From assembly GCA_903887375.1 (NCBI GenBank), contig CAISPN010000004.1, positions 1 to 34,565 on the forward strand: a stretch of DNA of 34,565 nt, given 5' to 3'. How positions within the stretch are numbered: the first letter of the stretch is position 1; every line of letters starts with the position of its first letter. The position numbers and the translations under genes are program-made. Below the pieces are notes generated by a model. The model did no database searches and was not told the DNA's origin. It was given only the letters and a program-made list of their open reading frames with translations. Positions 17,647 to 26,448 of this stretch are shown piece by piece. The stretch comes from an uncultured cyanobacterium (GTDB taxonomy: Bacteria; Cyanobacteriota; Cyanobacteriia; Cyanobacteriales; Microcystaceae).

Positions 17647-18405
17647 ATGCTTTCGCCTACTCGCCGAAAATTAACAAATTTCACCACCAGAGTAATTTTT
17701 TCTCTCGGTGTAGTAGGGTTAGTTTGGTTGTTTGTCAATCTACAAAAAACGATCATCTTAGAGATCTTTGCTTTTTTAAAAACTCCACTTACTCAAACTT
17801 CACAAAGAGAAAATAGCCTCTTAACAAACATTAAAATACAACAATTAGAAGCAGAAATTGCTGAAGTTAATAAACAAAATCAACAATTAAAATCTCTTTT
17901 AAAGTATTCCCAAGAAAAACCACAACAACAAATTTTGGCTCCTGTAATTGCCCGTAGTCCAGATCAATGGTGGGATCAGATTATTTTAGGGCGCGGTCAA
18001 ACTTCAGGTATAAAAGTTGGAGATACTGTTAGCGGCCTTGGAGGTTTGGTCGGTAGAGTTATTGAGGTAACGCCAAATACAGCTAAGGTTCTGCTAATCA
18101 GCAATCCAACTAGTACCCTTGGTGCTATTATCACCCGCAATCGTTCTATGGGCATTGTCAAAGGCAAAGGCAATCAAGAGATGGTGATGCAGTTTTTTGA
18201 GAAAGTCCCTGGAGTCAAGGTAGGAGATGCTGTGATGAGCTCTTCAGTTTCTCAACTGTTTCCTACTGGTTATCTAGTTGGATATGTCCGCTCAATTCAA
18301 TCATCTCAAGGTCCAGCCCCAGAGGCAATTATTCAAATGAGTCCTGCTATAAAAACTTTAGAATGGGTTCTGGTTTACTCTTTTATACCTGCTAAATCAT
18401 CTTGA
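17647..18405 (+). CDS. mreC: Rod-shape determining protein MreC
   Basis: 252 residues. A short N-terminal tail, one membrane helix (about 16-34; VIFSLGVVGLVWLFVNL), a periplasmic coiled coil (about 52-92; IQQLEAEIAEVNKQNQQLKS), then the MreC double beta-barrel from PVIARSPDQWWDQIILGRG through VSGLGGLVGRVIEV to the end. It anchors MreB to the wall synthases. It sits between mreB and mreD; the stop overlaps the mreD start by 4 nt (TTGA). Confidence 0.95.
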   Translation: MLSPTRRKLTNFTTRVIFSLGVVGLVWLFVNLQKTIILEIFAFLKTPLTQTSQRENSLLTNIKIQQLEAEIAEVNKQNQQLKSLLKYSQEKPQQQILAPVIARSPDQWWDQIILGRGQTSGIKVGDTVSGLGGLVGRVIEVTPNTAKVLLISNPTSTLGAIITRNRSMGIVKGKGNQEMVMQFFEKVPGVKVGDAVMSSSVSQLFPTGYLVGYVRSIQSSQGPAPEAIIQMSPAIKTLEWVLVYSFIPAKSS

Positions 18406-18932
18406 GGTACCTTGTTTCCCAACAAGTGAGCAATATTTTGGTCAGCATTGGCTCGCTTTTGCTGTGTTTTCTTTTGACCCTAGCACGCTTACCGGGAATG
18501 GAGATATTGCTAGTGGCTCCGAATTGGTTGGTGATTTGGCTAGTTACTTGGAGCCTAAGCCATACAAGAGCTCAATCTTTAGTTGCCGCAGTTTCAATCT
18601 CTCTTGTATTAGATGCTCTAAGTTCTAGCTATCCTACTCATTTGCTTGGCATGGTGATCGTGGCTTATTTTAATAGTGATTCTAGAAGAAAAAATAATCT
18701 AGTCTCTTTTAATTCAATTATTTTAGTGGTTTTGAAGGTCTTTTTCTGGATTCTAGTAGTTGAAGCAATCATGGCTTTACAGTATCTACCTTTTAATATT
18801 GATTTTATTAATGAGCTTTGGCTACGCTATCAAAGAATTGGCTTATCTTCAGCTGTTTTAAGTAGCCTATGGACTCCTGTTATTTACTGGCCTTTAAGTA
18901 GATGGTGGCTCTATCAAAGTAGAAAGAAGTAG
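18402..18932 (+). CDS. mreD: Rod-shape determining protein MreD
   Basis: 176 residues with about five hydrophobic segments, including LVSIGSLLLCFLLTLARLPG, LVAPNWLVIWLVTWSL and a C-terminal WTPVIYWPLSRWWLY. MreD proteins are poorly conserved, and the call rests on size, hydrophobicity and location after mreC. The start is TTG 18402, which overlaps the mreC stop; the sequence SHTRAQSLVAAVSISLVLDAL also matches the family's loop. It is the last gene of mreBCD. Confidence 0.87.
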   Translation: MRYLVSQQVSNILVSIGSLLLCFLLTLARLPGMEILLVAPNWLVIWLVTWSLSHTRAQSLVAAVSISLVLDALSSSYPTHLLGMVIVAYFNSDSRRKNNLVSFNSIILVVLKVFFWILVVEAIMALQYLPFNIDFINELWLRYQRIGLSSAVLSSLWTPVIYWPLSRWWLYQSRKK

Positions 18933-18992
18933 GACTATGATGCAAAAATGAAAAAAGAACTTACCATATAATATATTCTATTGTAATTTTAT

Positions 18993-19020
18993 TGGTTGTA
19001 ATTTGACAACCATGCTTTTT
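18993..19020 (+). terminator. Probable terminator of mreBCD
   Basis: A 7-bp stem TGGTTGT/ACAACCA (18993-18999 and 19006-19012) with a 6-nt loop is followed by TGC and five T. It lies 60 nt after the mreD stop, in a 237-nt non-coding stretch that shows no other feature. Confidence 0.6.
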
Positions 19021-19169
19021 ATCACTATTACCTAGAGCCTTATGACCACGGATTCAAATTGTCTCGTAATATGTTAAGTTTGTACATTAAATGAAAGGTT
19101 TTGGTTGAATGCATTGTAACTCTCTAATGAACCATTTTTTACCTTTTTTATACTTAGCCATTACAGTTT

Positions 19170-20795
19170 ATGAAACTTAAATCACTTATTGTAGTAATCA
19201 TCTTATGGTTAATTGTTATTAATACAGGTAGTATGGGCACCCCTGATACGGAGTTTAGATTAAGATCGGCTCATGCTCTTTGGACAGGGATAGAAGAAAC
19301 AAACTCTAAACTTCCGCCTTTATCTTCTGCAGAGGCAGTAAAAAACTATTTTCGTTTAGATGCAGGAGTGACAGGTATAGATGGAAGACGTTACTCCCCC
19401 TACGAACCAGGTCAATCTTTCTTAGTGTTGCCTGGGGATTTCTTGGCTACTAAACTTAATCAGGTGCTTCCTTTTATTCACCAAGATAAATTCAGTAGTT
19501 TAGTTGTAAGTTATTTGATTTTTATCCCTATAAATTTAGCAGTGGTTTTAGCGAGTTTCTGGTTAATTTGCCTTTTAGGTTTTGATCGAAAAGTGGCTAA
19601 ATTATCAGTACTAATTTGGTTTTTGGGAACAACAGTTTTATTTTACTCTCAAGTCCACCATGAAAATAACCAACTTTTGTTATTTACACTGCTTGGATAT
19701 GCTTGCGCCTTAGCCTATATTCAAAAAAGGCGGTTTGTTTTTGCAAGTTTAAGCGGCTTATTTTTAGGATTAGATGTTTTAATACGAACGACGAGCATTA
19801 TTCATGTTTTTACAGTATTTTTATTTTTCTCGATTTGTTGGCTTGGCCCAAATAAAAGTTTTTCAGGAGCGGTCAAAAGTTTTGGCTTCTGGATTTTGGG
19901 CTTTCTTCCACCAACTTTGTTTGGAAGATGGTGGGATTATCGCCGCTTTGGGAGCTACTTGCTAACTGCATCAACTGCTGGATCTCGTGAACTTCAAAAT
20001 AATCATTTTTTGATGGATAAATATCCTAATTTCCCATTTTCAAATCCGCCTTCGGTTGGGATTTGGGGTGTTTTATTTTCCCCTTGTAAAAGTATTTTTA
20101 TTTACGATCCTTTACTATTGCCAAGTTTTATTTTATTGTTTTGGAGTTGGAAACGACTTAACTTTTATACTCAAGTTTACATATTGACCAATCTGTTAAA
20201 TTTAGGAATTCATATTGTTTTTACTAGTCGTTTGATATTCTGGCACGGTGATATGAGTTGGGCAGCTAGATATCATGTAACTTCTGTTCATTTGCTGCTC
20301 ATTCCCCTAATCCCTTTATTTATCCAATATCTTCTGGCTTTAAAAGGATTAAAGGCATGGATCATTAAAGCAATTGTTGTTTTTGCAATTTTCGTTCAGC
20401 TTTGCAGTGTCGTCCTAATTAATGATTTAGAGGGAATGCAGGTTCTCATAAGTGAGCATCAAATTATTAGCTTTTGGAAAAGTGATAAATTATCTAATCA
20501 ATTTCGCCTTGGACAAAGAATGATCAATATTATCTGCTTAGTTGAACCCAATTTTTCAAATACCTGTATTAATTCCCCAAAAAATCTTGATATTCAAAAT
20601 CTTGGAATTGCAGGAAAAGATTTTACTAAGAATCACAATGGATTGGTATTTACCCCGTTTACCCTTATTAAAAGTATGAGTGATAGGCCTTTTATAAAAT
20701 TTTTATCTCCTTTTATAATCGGGTTATGGATATTTTTATTGCTGCTGGCTATCTTAAAAACTATTGAGTTTTACAAGTCTGTTTTGAGAGAATAA
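19170..20795 (+). CDS. GT-C-type multi-pass membrane glycosyltransferase-like protein
   Basis: 541 residues with about 10-11 hydrophobic segments. The first helix (about 4-22) is followed by a loop with PDTEFRLRSAHALWTG, a short acidic motif where GT-C enzymes keep their catalytic Asp/Glu (compare the ArnT/PMT/GT39 layout). A later loop has FSNPPSVGIWGVLFSPCKSIFIYDPL, and there is a final C-terminal helix. Such proteins move sugars from polyprenyl-phosphate carriers to periplasmic acceptors. The exact subfamily is not recognised. It is convergent with the epimerase gene and next to the polysaccharide genes, which supports a role in glycan modification. The GT2/DPM1-like gene could supply its lipid-linked donor. 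Confidence 0.65.
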   Translation: MKLKSLIVVIILWLIVINTGSMGTPDTEFRLRSAHALWTGIEETNSKLPPLSSAEAVKNYFRLDAGVTGIDGRRYSPYEPGQSFLVLPGDFLATKLNQVLPFIHQDKFSSLVVSYLIFIPINLAVVLASFWLICLLGFDRKVAKLSVLIWFLGTTVLFYSQVHHENNQLLLFTLLGYACALAYIQKRRFVFASLSGLFLGLDVLIRTTSIIHVFTVFLFFSICWLGPNKSFSGAVKSFGFWILGFLPPTLFGRWWDYRRFGSYLLTASTAGSRELQNNHFLMDKYPNFPFSNPPSVGIWGVLFSPCKSIFIYDPLLLPSFILLFWSWKRLNFYTQVYILTNLLNLGIHIVFTSRLIFWHGDMSWAARYHVTSVHLLLIPLIPLFIQYLLALKGLKAWIIKAIVVFAIFVQLCSVVLINDLEGMQVLISEHQIISFWKSDKLSNQFRLGQRMINIICLVEPNFSNTCINSPKNLDIQNLGIAGKDFTKNHNGLVFTPFTLIKSMSDRPFIKFLSPFIIGLWIFLLLLAILKTIEFYKSVLRE

Positions 20796-20807
20796 TATAA
20801 CTAGTTA

Positions 20808-20825
20808 ATCCGCAACTTAGCGGAT
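20808..20825. terminator. Weak hairpin between two convergent genes
   Basis: ATCCGC (20808-20813) pairs with GCGGAT (20820-20825) around the loop AACTTA, in the 56-nt gap between the GT-C gene stop and the epimerase stop. There is no clear T tail on either strand, so termination is only suggested by position. Confidence 0.35.
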
Positions 20826-20851
20826 GAGAATTAAATTATAGGTATATTATT

Positions 20852-21988
20852 TTATTTCATAAGCCCTAATTTCTTCATCTCTTCTAGAGAAGACTGATAA
20901 ACATTGGTGTTGATCTTTTGTTCCATGACCCAGTCGACAAACTTTTTAACACCTTCTTGAAAACTCCATAGAGGCTGGAAGCCAATTATTTTTTTTGCAG
21001 CATCTAGTGATGCAAAGTTGTGTCTAATATCGCCAAGCCTATAATTCCCAGTTATCTTAATGTCAATTGACTTATCATAAAACTTATAAAGCGCCTGAGC
21101 TACCTGAACAACTGTTACAGGTTTTCCTGTTCCGACATTCAAAACATTTTGGCTTACGGAATCACTTTCCAAGGACAAGACTATTGCTTCAATTGCATCG
21201 TTGATATAAACAAAATCTCGACTCTCAAGCCCATCTTCAAAAATATTGATACTTTCCCCATTAAGAATTGCAGTTGAGAAGATAGAAAGAATACCTGTAT
21301 AGGGATTTTTAAGGGACTGCCCTGGTCCGAAAACATTTTGGAAACGTAAGGCTACTGATTGAATAGCTAATTTACTACAGATACATAAAACCATTTGTTC
21401 TTGGTTTAATTTAGTAATTGCATAAATGGAACTAGGATTAAATGGCGAATCTTCTTCTGTTGCCAGAGGAACTACATTCGTGCTACATATCGGGCATTTT
21501 GCATGGAAATCCCCTTTGGATAAGTCCAAATCTAGTCGACTTTTAGGAAAAACTACGTTGTGAATTGGGCATTGATTTTTACCCTCTCCATAAATAGATC
21601 TAGATGAGGCAACTATTATTTTTTGTACTTTGTGTTTACTATTAACAAGATAATCAAGAAGAATAGCAGTTCCTCTAGAATTAATATCAACATATTTTTC
21701 TATTTGATACATTGATTGTCCAGTGCCAGTTTCTGCTGCCAAGTGAACTACTGCATCTTGGTTATTCAAAGCTTTTGCCATATCTAATTTATTACATACA
21801 TCGCCTTTAATAAATTTGACATTCTCACCAAGCTTTTGTTTGATTTCCGCATCCCCTAGATTGGTTCCATGGATTTGAGAGGAAAGATTATCTAAAACGG
21901 TTACATCCCAACCTAGATTACTAAGTTTTTTGTTCAAGTGGCTACCTATGAAACCAGCACCACCTGTTATAAGTATTCTTTTATTCAT
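20852..21988 (-). CDS. dTDP-L-rhamnose 4-epimerase-type NAD-dependent epimerase
   Basis: 378 residues. Rossmann motif ITGGAGFIGSHL at the N-terminus, VHLAAETGTG, catalytic ASS (128-130) and YAITK (Tyr189, Lys193). Between them is an insertion with a CPIH...CPIC pattern (Cys140, His143, Cys165, Cys168), like a zinc ribbon. That insertion marks the subgroup annotated as dTDP-L-rhamnose 4-epimerase, which gives dTDP-6-deoxy-L-talose. Product not proven. The start ATG 21988 is preceded by AGAGGA at 6 nt; an in-frame TTG at 22006 is less likely. Last gene of the putative 11-gene unit. Confidence 0.85.
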   Translation of the reverse strand: MNKRILITGGAGFIGSHLNKKLSNLGWDVTVLDNLSSQIHGTNLGDAEIKQKLGENVKFIKGDVCNKLDMAKALNNQDAVVHLAAETGTGQSMYQIEKYVDINSRGTAILLDYLVNSKHKVQKIIVASSRSIYGEGKNQCPIHNVVFPKSRLDLDLSKGDFHAKCPICSTNVVPLATEEDSPFNPSSIYAITKLNQEQMVLCICSKLAIQSVALRFQNVFGPGQSLKNPYTGILSIFSTAILNGESINIFEDGLESRDFVYINDAIEAIVLSLESDSVSQNVLNVGTGKPVTVVQVAQALYKFYDKSIDIKITGNYRLGDIRHNFASLDAAKKIIGFQPLWSFQEGVKKFVDWVMEQKINTNVYQSSLEEMKKLGLMK

Positions 21989-22015
21989 ATTTCCTCTTAT
22001 TAACAATTAAAATAA

Positions 22016-22966
22016 TCATCTTCCTAACCCCATTTTAAATCTTGCATAAAACCTTTCCCATATACGTGAATCACGTAAATATCGATGCCATCCGAAAGGT
22101 CCTAATGAAAAAAATGATAATATTAGTTTTAGATAATTTATTTTATTTTTGTGCAAAATCCCTGCCAAAGCTGTATTCACATCTATAGAAAAACGAGCAA
22201 TTTTTTTTGTTGAAGTTTTTGTTTTTTTATCTATATTCCACAAATTTAAATTTTTTTCTAGAACGCGATCTAATTGCTCTTGATAATCTTGACTTCGTTT
22301 AGTTCTGACAACAGTTTGGGATACTTGATGAAGTCTATATTCAGAAAGAGGTTTAGGATAATACATAATATTTCCAAAGGCTGAAATTTTTAACCATAAA
22401 TCCCAATCAGCTGGATATAAAAAGGTTGTATCTAACCCACCAACTTCTAAAACAATTTCCCTTTTAACCATGTGTCCAGGCATAGATATAAAGTTTTGTA
22501 TGAGTAATCTTTCCATCATATAATCAGCATCAATTAAAGCTGGATAGTCGGGCAAGGGACAACGCCATAATAATAATTGTTCCCCCTTGGAATCAATGAA
22601 CCAAGATGGATGTAGAAAAAAATTTGTATTAGGATGTTTTGTGCTTAAATCTTTAAGAATGTTTAATCTATCTGGTAACCAGATATCATCTTGATGCAAA
22701 ATACAAATATAATCGCCTTTTGCCTCATTTAGGGCTTGGTTGGTATTAGCTGGCCAATTGCCTAAATCTGAAGGTGGTAAGAGTTTTATAGAAAGTCGAT
22801 TGGTATAAGATTCTATAATTGATCTTGTTGAATCAGTAGATCGATCATCGACAATAATACATTCAATTTCAGGATCATTCTGGATTACAATAGAATCCAA
22901 AGTTAACCCCAGATAAGCTTCACCATTGTAAGTAGGAATAAGTACCGAAAGCCAGGGTTGTATCAT
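22016..22966 (-). CDS. Glycosyltransferase family 2 (GT-A)
   Basis: 316 residues. The fold begins PWLSVLIPTYNGEAYLG, with IIVDDRSTDSTRSI as the nucleotide-binding DD and LHQDDIWLPDR as the metal-binding DxD-like site. A later SEYRLHQVS contains the family's catalytic-region histidine. It has a C-terminal amphipathic tail but no clear membrane helix. Probably adds a sugar during extracellular polysaccharide or O-antigen-like synthesis. It lies 27 nt upstream of the epimerase gene and 15 nt downstream of the frameshifted methyltransferase gene, all on the minus strand. Acceptor and donor are not predictable. Confidence 0.9.
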   Translation of the reverse strand: MIQPWLSVLIPTYNGEAYLGLTLDSIVIQNDPEIECIIVDDRSTDSTRSIIESYTNRLSIKLLPPSDLGNWPANTNQALNEAKGDYICILHQDDIWLPDRLNILKDLSTKHPNTNFFLHPSWFIDSKGEQLLLWRCPLPDYPALIDADYMMERLLIQNFISMPGHMVKREIVLEVGGLDTTFLYPADWDLWLKISAFGNIMYYPKPLSEYRLHQVSQTVVRTKRSQDYQEQLDRVLEKNLNLWNIDKKTKTSTKKIARFSIDVNTALAGILHKNKINYLKLILSFFSLGPFGWHRYLRDSRIWERFYARFKMGLGR

Positions 22967-22981
22967 AATTTCAAAATTATT

Positions 22982-23610
22982 TTATGCCTGAACAAGAAAA
23001 GTAATATTGTTTGACCATGGAGCAATTCTAGTTTCTGCTTTAATTGAATTGTTGCCAAATACCATTTTCAATAATTCTCTAAATTCGTTATTTGTTCTAT
23101 GTTGAACCCGATCGCCAGTGATATATCTATCTGCCAAGTAATTTAATAAATGGATAGGTGTTTTAGTATATTCCCAGTCCTTGAGAACCAAATATCCCCC
23201 CGGTTTTATAGCTTTTTTTGCTTCACTCAAAAATTCAATATGATTGTTTCGAGGAATATGGTGAATTACATCGCAGAGGATTAATAGATCAACACTATTA
23301 GCACCGCCTTGAGATACATAATCTTGAAGTGTTTGCTGCTTAAAAATTACCCTAGTCGGATCTTCTGAATACATCCTTCCTATTTTGGGTGTGATATCAA
23401 TTGCCCGAATATTTGAATATGGATAAGCTAACACTAGAAGTTCTGTACAAGCACCCTCTCCACAACCGAGTTCTAGAATATTTTCTGCATTAACCCATTG
23501 TTTAGTCTGTTTAACAAAAGCTTTGATATCAACAAAAATACTCTATAAAATTCAGAAACATTTCGTTCATAAGGACCAAGCAAGCTTCTTATCCAGGGAC
23601 CGATAGCCAT
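22982..23610 (-). pseudogene. SAM-dependent methyltransferase gene with a single frameshift
   Basis: From ATG 23610 the frame reads MAIGPWIRSLLGPYERNVSE to about 23545, then is lost. One base further it continues as SIFVDIKAFVKQTKQW, the SAM-binding ILELGCGEGACTELL, and the rest (CDVIHHIPR, GGYLVLKDWEY) to 22982. Both parts together give a full class I methyltransferase of about 209 residues. The change is a one-base loss in TATAGAGTATT, for instance from TATAGAAGTATT. The 3' frame alone would start at an internal ATG without motif I. Either a real mutation or a sequencing error. The neighbouring gene spacings (15 nt each side) are tight, as in an active operon. Confidence 0.8.
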
Positions 23611-23625
23611 GTTGCCTCTTTAAAT

Positions 23626-24507
23626 TTAAGTTGTTTTTTTGGGGATAGCAAGTAGATTAATGAGCCCTGTTCCGGGTAAGACTGTTCGATATACAGCTGA
23701 AACAACTCTAGGCAATTTTTCTCCAGTATCGGTTTGTAAATCGTATCCTAAACCCCAAAGCATATTGAGAATTTCTTCAGGATTACCACCATTAGAAATG
23801 ATTCCACTAGGACTGAACTCAAAAAAAAGAATGGGACGAAACCGCTTAAGTGACTCTTGGGCCCCCGCAAATATTTTACCCTCAAATCCATCAACGTCGA
23901 TTTTCATAAAATCAATTTTAGTCAATCCCTGCTCTAAAACCAATGTATTAATAGTCATTATCCGGACAATCTCATTTCTGATTTCATCTTTTCCATCAAG
24001 ACGGTAACTTGATCTAAAGCAAACTTCAGTTTCTCCATAATCTTTATCTGATAGTCCAACCCGAAGTAATCGAACATTATGAAAATTATTTAAAGATAGA
24101 TTGCGTTCAAGCTTATTAAATGCATAGTTAGTTGGCTCTATAGCGACAACAAGACCTAATGAACCAACATGCTGAGCCATAGCAAGAGTATGATAGCCAA
24201 TATTTGCTCCAACGTCGATTGCGACCATTCCAGCACTGAGAGAATTAGCAATGATCTCTTCTGCCAGAGGTTCAAAGCTACCAGAAAAATACAATGAGGA
24301 ATCAATAACTTCTCGCAGATCCAACTCAAAAACAGCTCCTTTTAGTTCTATAGTTGCAAGAGAATTAGTAGTCGATTGAGGCATAAAGGCTGCCAATAAA
24401 TGCGCTAATGATTTTCCAGCCCAAGGATAGAGAGGAGATTTTCGATACCATCTCATCAAAAAGCCAATAAATTTACGAGACCAACTCGATTTTTCAATAA
24501 TAGCCAT
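23626..24507 (-). CDS. FkbM family methyltransferase
   Basis: 293 residues. SAM-binding motif I is VAIDVGANIGYHTLAMAQH; VVAIEPTNYAFNKLERNLSLN and the acidic IDFMKIDVDGFEGKIFAGAQ are FkbM hallmarks. FkbM enzymes O-methylate sugars or polyketides, and in polysaccharide clusters they often methylate glycans. It lies 22 nt after the TylF-like gene and 15 nt before the frameshifted methyltransferase, so three methyltransferases stand in a row. Start ATG 24507; the preceding region has no strong ribosome site. Confidence 0.9.
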   Translation of the reverse strand: MAIIEKSSWSRKFIGFLMRWYRKSPLYPWAGKSLAHLLAAFMPQSTTNSLATIELKGAVFELDLREVIDSSLYFSGSFEPLAEEIIANSLSAGMVAIDVGANIGYHTLAMAQHVGSLGLVVAIEPTNYAFNKLERNLSLNNFHNVRLLRVGLSDKDYGETEVCFRSSYRLDGKDEIRNEIVRIMTINTLVLEQGLTKIDFMKIDVDGFEGKIFAGAQESLKRFRPILFFEFSPSGIISNGGNPEEILNMLWGLGYDLQTDTGEKLPRVVSAVYRTVLPGTGLINLLAIPKKTT

Positions 24508-24529
24508 AATGCGTCGAAATTATCTTAGA

Positions 24530-25264
24530 TTATTTATTCTTAGACTTGAGAATTAAACCTTGACCAGTTGCTACACTTAATATGTCAACTCCTTGTTTAG
24601 AAGCCCATTGATCAATAGCTAATCTTTGTTCGAGATATTTTGGTGAATAGCCGTAGTCATCAAGAACTATCATTCCTCCTTCAACTATTTTGTCCCAAAA
24701 ATATTCTAGTGCCCCAATTTCAGCTACGACACTATTCATATCAATAGACATAAAGGCTATTTTTTCACTTTTAACCTCTCCTAAACAAGATGGTACCTTA
24801 CCTTTGATAATTCGAATATTATCTATTCCTTGAAAGGCTTGTTTAACACTAGAATAAGTTCCCTTATATCCTTTGGGGTTTAGATATTGTTTATTTATTT
24901 TCTTTTCTTTTTCTGTCACTAATTCAACTGGTATACCTTCAAATGTATCAATTAAATACATTGTTTTTCCCAGATTATCCCAGTCTAGAAATTCAACACA
25001 TGCTCTACATAAAAATCCTGTATTTACTCCACATTCTATAAAGTCACCATTTAATTTACTACATGTTTTGGCAGCCCACAAAAAAACATGTAAACGCCAA
25101 TCAATATCTTCACTAGCACCAGTTCTTTTCAAGGAAATTTGCTTTGCCTTTACGAACTTAGGATCTTTTCTGAAATTAGATAGATGGATAGAGATCATTC
25201 CATCTTCAAAATATTGAGGCTTTCTATAAAGAATCTGAAGTATTGTTTTTATTTTTGTAATCAT
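24530..25264 (-). CDS. TylF/MycF-like SAM-dependent O-methyltransferase
   Basis: 244 residues from ATG 25264 (an upstream in-frame TTG at 25282 would add 6). Motifs: GDFIECGVNTGFLCRA for SAM, MYLIDTFEGIP, and GGMIVLDDYG, the metal-binding DD pair of the macrocin O-methyltransferase family. Family members methylate hydroxyls of macrolide sugars, and many occur in capsule and O-antigen loci. Here it sits between a DPM1-like glycosyltransferase and FkbM, which suggests sugar methylation. Confidence 0.85.
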   Translation of the reverse strand: MITKIKTILQILYRKPQYFEDGMISIHLSNFRKDPKFVKAKQISLKRTGASEDIDWRLHVFLWAAKTCSKLNGDFIECGVNTGFLCRACVEFLDWDNLGKTMYLIDTFEGIPVELVTEKEKKINKQYLNPKGYKGTYSSVKQAFQGIDNIRIIKGKVPSCLGEVKSEKIAFMSIDMNSVVAEIGALEYFWDKIVEGGMIVLDDYGYSPKYLEQRLAIDQWASKQGVDILSVATGQGLILKSKNK

Positions 25265-25314
25265 TGCAATAAATTGTAACAAGAGTCGTTAAAGATGTGA
25301 GCCAGAGAGTTTTA

Positions 25315-26448
25315 TCATGACTTCAATTTCAGATTCAAAACACTTAAAAAGAAACTAGAAAAGAATAATTGAACACCAAGAGCAAGACATGTAACAGAAG
25401 GAATGACTACTTTCATAACATTGGCGGGGTCCAGATAACCAAATAAAGCCCCTTGCCAGATTTTAAATGCGTAAATTGAACCGATTACGCCCAAGAGCAA
25501 TAAGACTACTGCAAAAATCAAGCCAGTCTCTAGATTAAAAAACCTGAGAATTTTCTTTAGTTTGGGATCTTGAGGCATCAGTCCTTCGTCTATAGCATAA
25601 GTCTTGGTAAAAACAGCAAAAATTACTATCTGAAAGCCTATAACCACAGCAGTTGCCGAATATAACAAGCTATGAACTTTACTTCCATTTAATAGAATTA
25701 ATGTACTTATAAGCCCAGCCAGTATGAGCAATAATCCTGGATAAAGAAACAACCACCGGGGACTATACAATAAAAGAAACCTCAAATGTCTCCAGCCATC
25801 ACGCCAACTGCGTAGGTGTGGAGGTCTACTCCTTCCATCGGGAGATAGAATAGTTGGCACCTCGGTAATACACAAGTCGTATAATGTTGCTTTAACGACC
25901 ATCTCGCTGGCGAACTCCATTCCAGTAGTTCTCAGATTGAGTCTTTCTATAGCTCGTTTGTTGAAACCTCTTAGTCCACAGTGAAAATCTCCGCATGGAC
26001 TATTAAAAAATAGTTTGCCAATGAAGGTCAATACCTGATTACCGAGATAGCGATGAAGCTTGGGCATCGCACCAGGTCTAATCCCACCTTTAAAGCGATT
26101 TCCCATCACCAAATCGTAGCCGGATCGCAACCTTTCTACAAAAGGGTTAAGGTTAATAAAATCATAACTATCATCGGCATCGCCCATGATAATATACTCT
26201 CCATATGCTGCTTCAATTCCACCTAAAAGAGCGCTCCCGTAACCTTTAGAGGTAATATTAACTACTCTTGCGCCCATTTTTTGAGCAATTTCTATAGAGC
26301 CGTCTTTACTGCCATTGTCTGCAACGAGTACCTCTCCTACAATCTGGTTGTTCTTTAAATAAGATAGTGCCTTTTCAATACATACAGCAATTGTTTCAGC
26401 TTCATCTAGACAGGGCATGACTATAGAAAGCTCAAGTAGCTCATTCAT
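25315..26448 (-). CDS. DPM1/GtrB-like glycosyltransferase with C-terminal membrane helices
   Basis: 377 residues from ATG 26448. The GT-A domain has LSIVMPCLDEAETIAVCIEK, VLVADNGSKDGSIEIA, the metal-binding YIIMGDADDSYDF and FHCGLRGFNKRAIERL. Four hydrophobic segments follow (about 240-375). This is the polyprenyl-phosphate sugar synthase layout, which makes lipid-linked sugar donors for GT-C enzymes. The frame runs further upstream to 26616, but that 56-residue extension only overlaps hypD and has no family similarity. The ATG overlaps the hypD stop region by 8 nt (ATGAATGA), so translation is coupled. Confidence 0.9.
   Translation of the reverse strand: MNELLELSIVMPCLDEAETIAVCIEKALSYLKNNQIVGEVLVADNGSKDGSIEIAQKMGARVVNITSKGYGSALLGGIEAAYGEYIIMGDADDSYDFINLNPFVERLRSGYDLVMGNRFKGGIRPGAMPKLHRYLGNQVLTFIGKLFFNSPCGDFHCGLRGFNKRAIERLNLRTTGMEFASEMVVKATLYDLCITEVPTILSPDGRSRPPHLRSWRDGWRHLRFLLLYSPRWLFLYPGLLLILAGLISTLILLNGSKVHSLLYSATAVVIGFQIVIFAVFTKTYAIDEGLMPQDPKLKKILRFFNLETGLIFAVVLLLLGVIGSIYAFKIWQGALFGYLDPANVMKVVIPSVTCLALGVQLFFSSFFLSVLNLKLKS

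Noticed and set aside
18933-19169. Search for a small gene or riboswitch in the 237-nt gap after mreD
   Set aside because: Only the terminator hairpin is supported; no start codon with a ribosome site and no aptamer-like structure was seen.
23540-23547. Programmed frameshifting in the methyltransferase
   Set aside because: No slippery heptamer, stop-codon context or stimulatory hairpin is seen; a simple one-base loss explains it.
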